Source: Bacteroidales bacterium UBA5235
Lineage (GTDB): Bacteria; Bacteroidota; Bacteroidia; Bacteroidales; VadinHA17
Reading direction: 5' to 3'
Assembly (NCBI GenBank): GCA_002409145.1
Contig: DHUL01000031.1
Coordinates: 18,929 to 28,122, forward strand
DNA: 9,194 nt
This document shows positions 7,618 through 9,194 of the stretch, one piece after another; within the stretch, counting starts at the first letter, position 1, and each line of letters starts with the position of its first letter. The translations under genes and the position numbers were made by a program. The notes under the pieces are model-generated. The model was not told the origin of the DNA. It worked only from the letters and a program-made list of their open reading frames with translations, and did not search any database.

Positions 7618-8081
7618 TATGCCGGGCCGGTATCGGGATTGCCAAGCAGTTTCTCCGCCAGGTTGGCGAAGTCGTCGGAAGGCATGTCGATACGGGCATA
7701 TACCTCCTCAGCCCACATTTCGATGCGACCGTCCTGCCCGGCCAGAACAACATCTTTCTGTATCCCGGCAAGGTCAAGGAGGCGCTTTGGAATGAGCAGC
7801 CTGTTGCTGCTGTCGAGTGCGACTTCGGCGGTACCCTTGAAGAAATTGCGGAGAAAGATATTGTGCTCCCTGTTGTATGGGTTGATCCTGCTGCGGATCT
7901 TCTCGAGCTGCCTGTTCCAGTCGTCAATCGAGTACATGACAAGGCACCCTTCGAAGATGTCTTTTCTGACCACAAAGCGATCTTCAGCTGCCGGTGGCAT
8001 CTGTTTCTTGAACGCGGAAGGGAGGATTACTCTTCCCTTGGCATCAAGCCTGCATGAATAATCGCCGATAAATGTGGCCAT
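7617..8081 (-). CDS. mraZ: transcriptional regulator MraZ
   Basis: MraZ is a DNA-binding protein with two SpoVT/AbrB-like half-domains that forms a ring oligomer and regulates the dcw cluster from repeats upstream of its own gene. With the ATG at 8081-8079 as start the product is 154 residues (MATFIGDYSCRLDAKGR). An in-frame GTG directly before it (8084-8082) is possible but less likely. Both conserved DxxxR motifs are present: DAKGR at 13-17 and DSSNR at 90-94, each followed by a hydrophobic strand and a P (VILP, LLIP). Length is normal (about 140-160). It is the first gene of the cluster, overlaps rsmH by one base, and has matching operator repeats about 40-80 nt upstream, so autoregulation is likely. 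Confidence 0.96.
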   Translation of the reverse strand: MATFIGDYSCRLDAKGRVILPSAFKKQMPPAAEDRFVVRKDIFEGCLVMYSIDDWNRQLEKIRSRINPYNREHNIFLRNFFKGTAEVALDSSNRLLIPKRLLDLAGIQKDVVLAGQDGRIEMWAEEVYARIDMPSDDFANLAEKLLGNPDTGPA

Positions 8082-8122
8082 CACAGTTGTTGTTTCGAAG
8101 GGCTAAAGTAGGAATAAATTTC

Positions 8123-8159
8123 CCACTTTACTCCACTTTACTCCATTTTTCTTCACTAT
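8123..8159 (-). promoter_or_regulatory. MraZ operator boxes (four, 10-bp phase)
   Basis: On the sense strand the boxes read AAAATGG (8149-8143), AAAGTGG (8139-8133) and AAAGTGG (8129-8123), each separated by three bases. A degenerate fourth, ATAGTGA, lies in the same register at 8159-8153. The 10-bp spacing puts all boxes on one DNA face. This fits the known MraZ operator form AAAGTGG-N3-AAAGTGG described for Mycoplasma and the related TGGG repeats in E. coli. The nearest box is 42 nt before the mraZ ATG. A weak -7-like TACTTTAG lies just downstream (8110-8103) without a clear -33 TTG, so the promoter itself is unsure. Confidence 0.85.
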
Positions 8160-8234
8160 TGTTGAAAACTTTGTTTTAGGAGGAAATATTGTGTGATGGA
8201 GCAGTAAATTTTCAGGAGTTGTTATAGCCTGCTT

Positions 8235-8289
8235 TACAATGCTTTAACCGCTACGCGGTATAATTCGTCGTAGACGATCAAGCATTGTA
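8235..8289. repeat. REPIN-like palindrome of two facing hairpin units
   Basis: This element lies in the 240-nt non-coding stretch between the DUF169 gene and mraZ. The plus-strand unit at 8236-8259 reads ACAATGCT, TTA, then ACCGC-TAC-GCGGT. The minus-strand unit at 8288-8265 reads ACAATGCT, TGA, then TCGTC-TAC-GACGA. They face each other across ATAAT (8260-8264), so the ends also form a 10-bp inverted repeat (8235-8244 with 8280-8289). The two 5-bp stems differ in sequence but both pair fully, and both close on C-TAC-G. Transcribed from the DUF169 side, it would fold into a branched structure after that gene. Confidence 0.7.
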
Positions 8290-8321
8290 TGTCTGGCCGC
8301 CAACTCCCCGCCGGGGCCGGT

Positions 8322-9074
8322 TTAACGGGTTGCTTGCAACCGCTTTCTCACAGTTGACCAGGTATCTGTGATGAGGAAACTCTCATCCATGTAACCGATC
8401 ATTTTTTCAAACCGCGTCATTGGAACTGCAAATGAAATCTCATTGTCAGCCACGCACTTACGGGCAGAAGGATCAAACATTCCTATCACTGCCCGTTGCC
8501 TCTCTGTCACTGTTTCGAGGTAAGGATAATGAATAATTGAGCTACATCCCGAACCGAAGGGAGTGAATGTGCCGTTCGGCTCTGACTGGTCAAAATTCGC
8601 GAGGGTGAATAGTCCGGCCAGAACATCGGGAGTGGCAAAGAAGATGACCACATCGGGCTCATCATCCTTTTCGAGCTTGTCCCATCTCTTGAAAACCAGG
8701 TTCATTCCGGAAACAGCCAGGGTTTTCTGTGACTTCATGAACTCCCTGACGAGTTCAGGAGAGCGGAGGTATCTTTCGCCCTCGATTTCATTGTTACCGC
8801 ATGAGAGGAAACTTTCGAATCCGGGCCGCATTTTGTCGGTGAAGCCCAGGTATCTTTTCCCGCCGCCACATTTGATTCGCTCTGCGTTGTACATCAGGGA
8901 TCTCCCCTTACGGACTTTTGCGAGCTCGCATATGATGCAGCTCCACCCCCTTGATTTATCCGCCCACTCTGCGGCGGTATCGGAAAGGGTGTAATAGAAA
9001 GTGACAGGCAGTTCAGCTTTGCCGAAATATTTACTCCATCCATCAAGGAATTTGTCTCGCAGTTCAAGATTCAT
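8322..9074 (-). CDS. DUF169-family protein of unknown function
   Basis: The product resembles the DUF169 family (COG2043), uncharacterised proteins common in anaerobic bacteria and archaea; the assignment is from recognised patterns, not a search. I chose the ATG at 9074 (MNLELRDKFLDGW, 250 residues). The frame is open further upstream, but that extension runs through a promoter-like site and a repeat hairpin and looks non-coding. Visible features are WSCIIC at 44-49 (CxxC), KCGGG at 68-72 followed by RYLGF, the segment EGERY, PDVVIFFATPD at about 140-150, and GSGCSS at 174-179. There are six cysteines (46, 49, 69, 92, 177, 207), a pattern that could bind metal or a cluster, though this is unproven. 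There is no signal peptide or membrane segment, so it is probably cytoplasmic. It sits upstream of the dcw cluster in the same direction, 240 nt from mraZ, and shows no functional link to it. Confidence 0.8.
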   Translation of the reverse strand: MNLELRDKFLDGWSKYFGKAELPVTFYYTLSDTAAEWADKSRGWSCIICELAKVRKGRSLMYNAERIKCGGGKRYLGFTDKMRPGFESFLSCGNNEIEGERYLRSPELVREFMKSQKTLAVSGMNLVFKRWDKLEKDDEPDVVIFFATPDVLAGLFTLANFDQSEPNGTFTPFGSGCSSIIHYPYLETVTERQRAVIGMFDPSARKCVADNEISFAVPMTRFEKMIGYMDESFLITDTWSTVRKRLQATR

Positions 9075-9132
9075 GGTTGTGTTGTTTGTGCGGGTAAATA
9101 TAACATCATCTAATCTCAAAATGTTGAGCAGA

Positions 9133-9156
9133 ACAATGCTGAATGCTCTACGAGCA
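9133..9156 (+). repeat. third hairpin unit of the ACAATGCT repeat family
   Basis: The plus strand reads ACAATGCT (9133-9140), GAA, then TGCTC-TAC-GAGCA (9144-9156). The layout is identical to the two units at 8235-8289: same 8-mer, 3-nt spacer, 5-bp perfect stem and C-TAC-G core. The stem sequence is different but still fully paired. It lies in the upstream region of the DUF169 gene, and its 3' arm touches the predicted -7 promoter element. Confidence 0.65.
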
Positions 9157-9185
9157 AATATATACTTTAACATTCTGTTCTACAA
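9155..9185 (-). promoter_or_regulatory. predicted Bacteroidota-type promoter for the DUF169 gene
   Basis: On the minus strand a TTG (9185-9183) is followed after 20 nt by TATATTTG (9162-9155), matching the known Bacteroidota sigma consensus of -33 TTG and -7 TAnnTTTG with about 19-20 nt between. It lies about 80 nt before the chosen ATG at 9074. A second -7-like TATATTTA at 9102-9095 lacks a well-placed TTG. Confidence 0.5.
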
Positions 9186-9194
9186 TGCTTTATC
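9181..9194 (+). repeat. fourth ACAATGCT unit, cut by the window edge
   Basis: TACAATGCTTTA at 9181-9192 is identical to 8235-8246. With six more bases to the left it makes an 18-bp match at 16 of 18 positions (9175-9192 with 8229-8246). After the 3-nt spacer TTA only TC of the presumed stem is inside the window, so the hairpin cannot be verified here. Confidence 0.45.

Noticed and set aside
8178..8198. AGGAGG followed by an ATG on the plus strand upstream of mraZ
   Set aside because: The ATG opens a three-codon frame ending in TAA, and a TTG start gives only about 12 codons. It is a chance ribosome-site match, and Bacteroidota rarely depend on strong Shine-Dalgarno sites.
8306..8316. GC-rich hairpin CCCC-GCC-GGGG just after the DUF169 stop as an intrinsic terminator
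   Set aside because: The stem is only four pairs and no T-run follows on the minus strand. The larger palindrome at 8235-8289 is a better candidate for 3'-end structure, also without a T-run.
9075..9173. Upstream extension of the DUF169 frame by 33 codons to an ATG at 9173
   Set aside because: The extension runs through the hairpin unit and promoter-like site, and its peptide (MLKYIFARRAFSIVL...) does not look like the start of a DUF169 protein.

Overview
The window is most likely chromosomal DNA from a member of the Bacteroidota (Bacteroidales or Marinilabiliales type). This rests on three things: the gene order, an FtsL of the bacteroidetal kind, and an FtsI with a C-terminal PASTA domain. 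The assignment is inferred from family knowledge, not from a search. Every gene I can support lies on the minus strand, so the window reads right to left in biological order.

From 8081 down to 1 lies the first half of a dcw (division and cell wall) cluster: mraZ, rsmH (mraW), ftsL-like, ftsI, murE, mraY and the first 341 codons of murD, which runs off the left edge. MraZ is the cluster's transcriptional regulator and RsmH methylates 16S rRNA. The FtsL-like protein and FtsI belong to the septal synthesis machine. MurD and MurE add D-Glu and the third stem-peptide residue (meso-DAP, from a DNPR motif), and MraY makes lipid I. Junctions are tight at mraZ/rsmH (1-nt overlap), rsmH/ftsL (20-29 nt overlap) and murE/mraY (1-nt gap). 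They are unexpectedly loose at ftsL/ftsI (165 nt, A/C-rich, with tandem 12-mers) and mraY/murD (77 nt, bounded by imperfect 18-bp direct repeats).

Upstream of mraZ, 8082-8321 is non-coding. It carries three clear and one degenerate MraZ-type operator boxes in 10-bp phase, then a compact palindromic element at 8235-8289. Further right is a DUF169-family gene (8322-9074), unrelated to the dcw cluster. Its promoter region holds more copies of the same repeat unit.

The least explained signal is that repeat family. The unit is ACAATGCT, three variable bases, then a 5-bp stem closed on a TAC loop. Three complete copies have different stem sequences but preserved pairing. Two of them face each other in a REPIN-like arrangement, and a fourth copy is cut by the right window edge. 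Together they surround the DUF169 gene.
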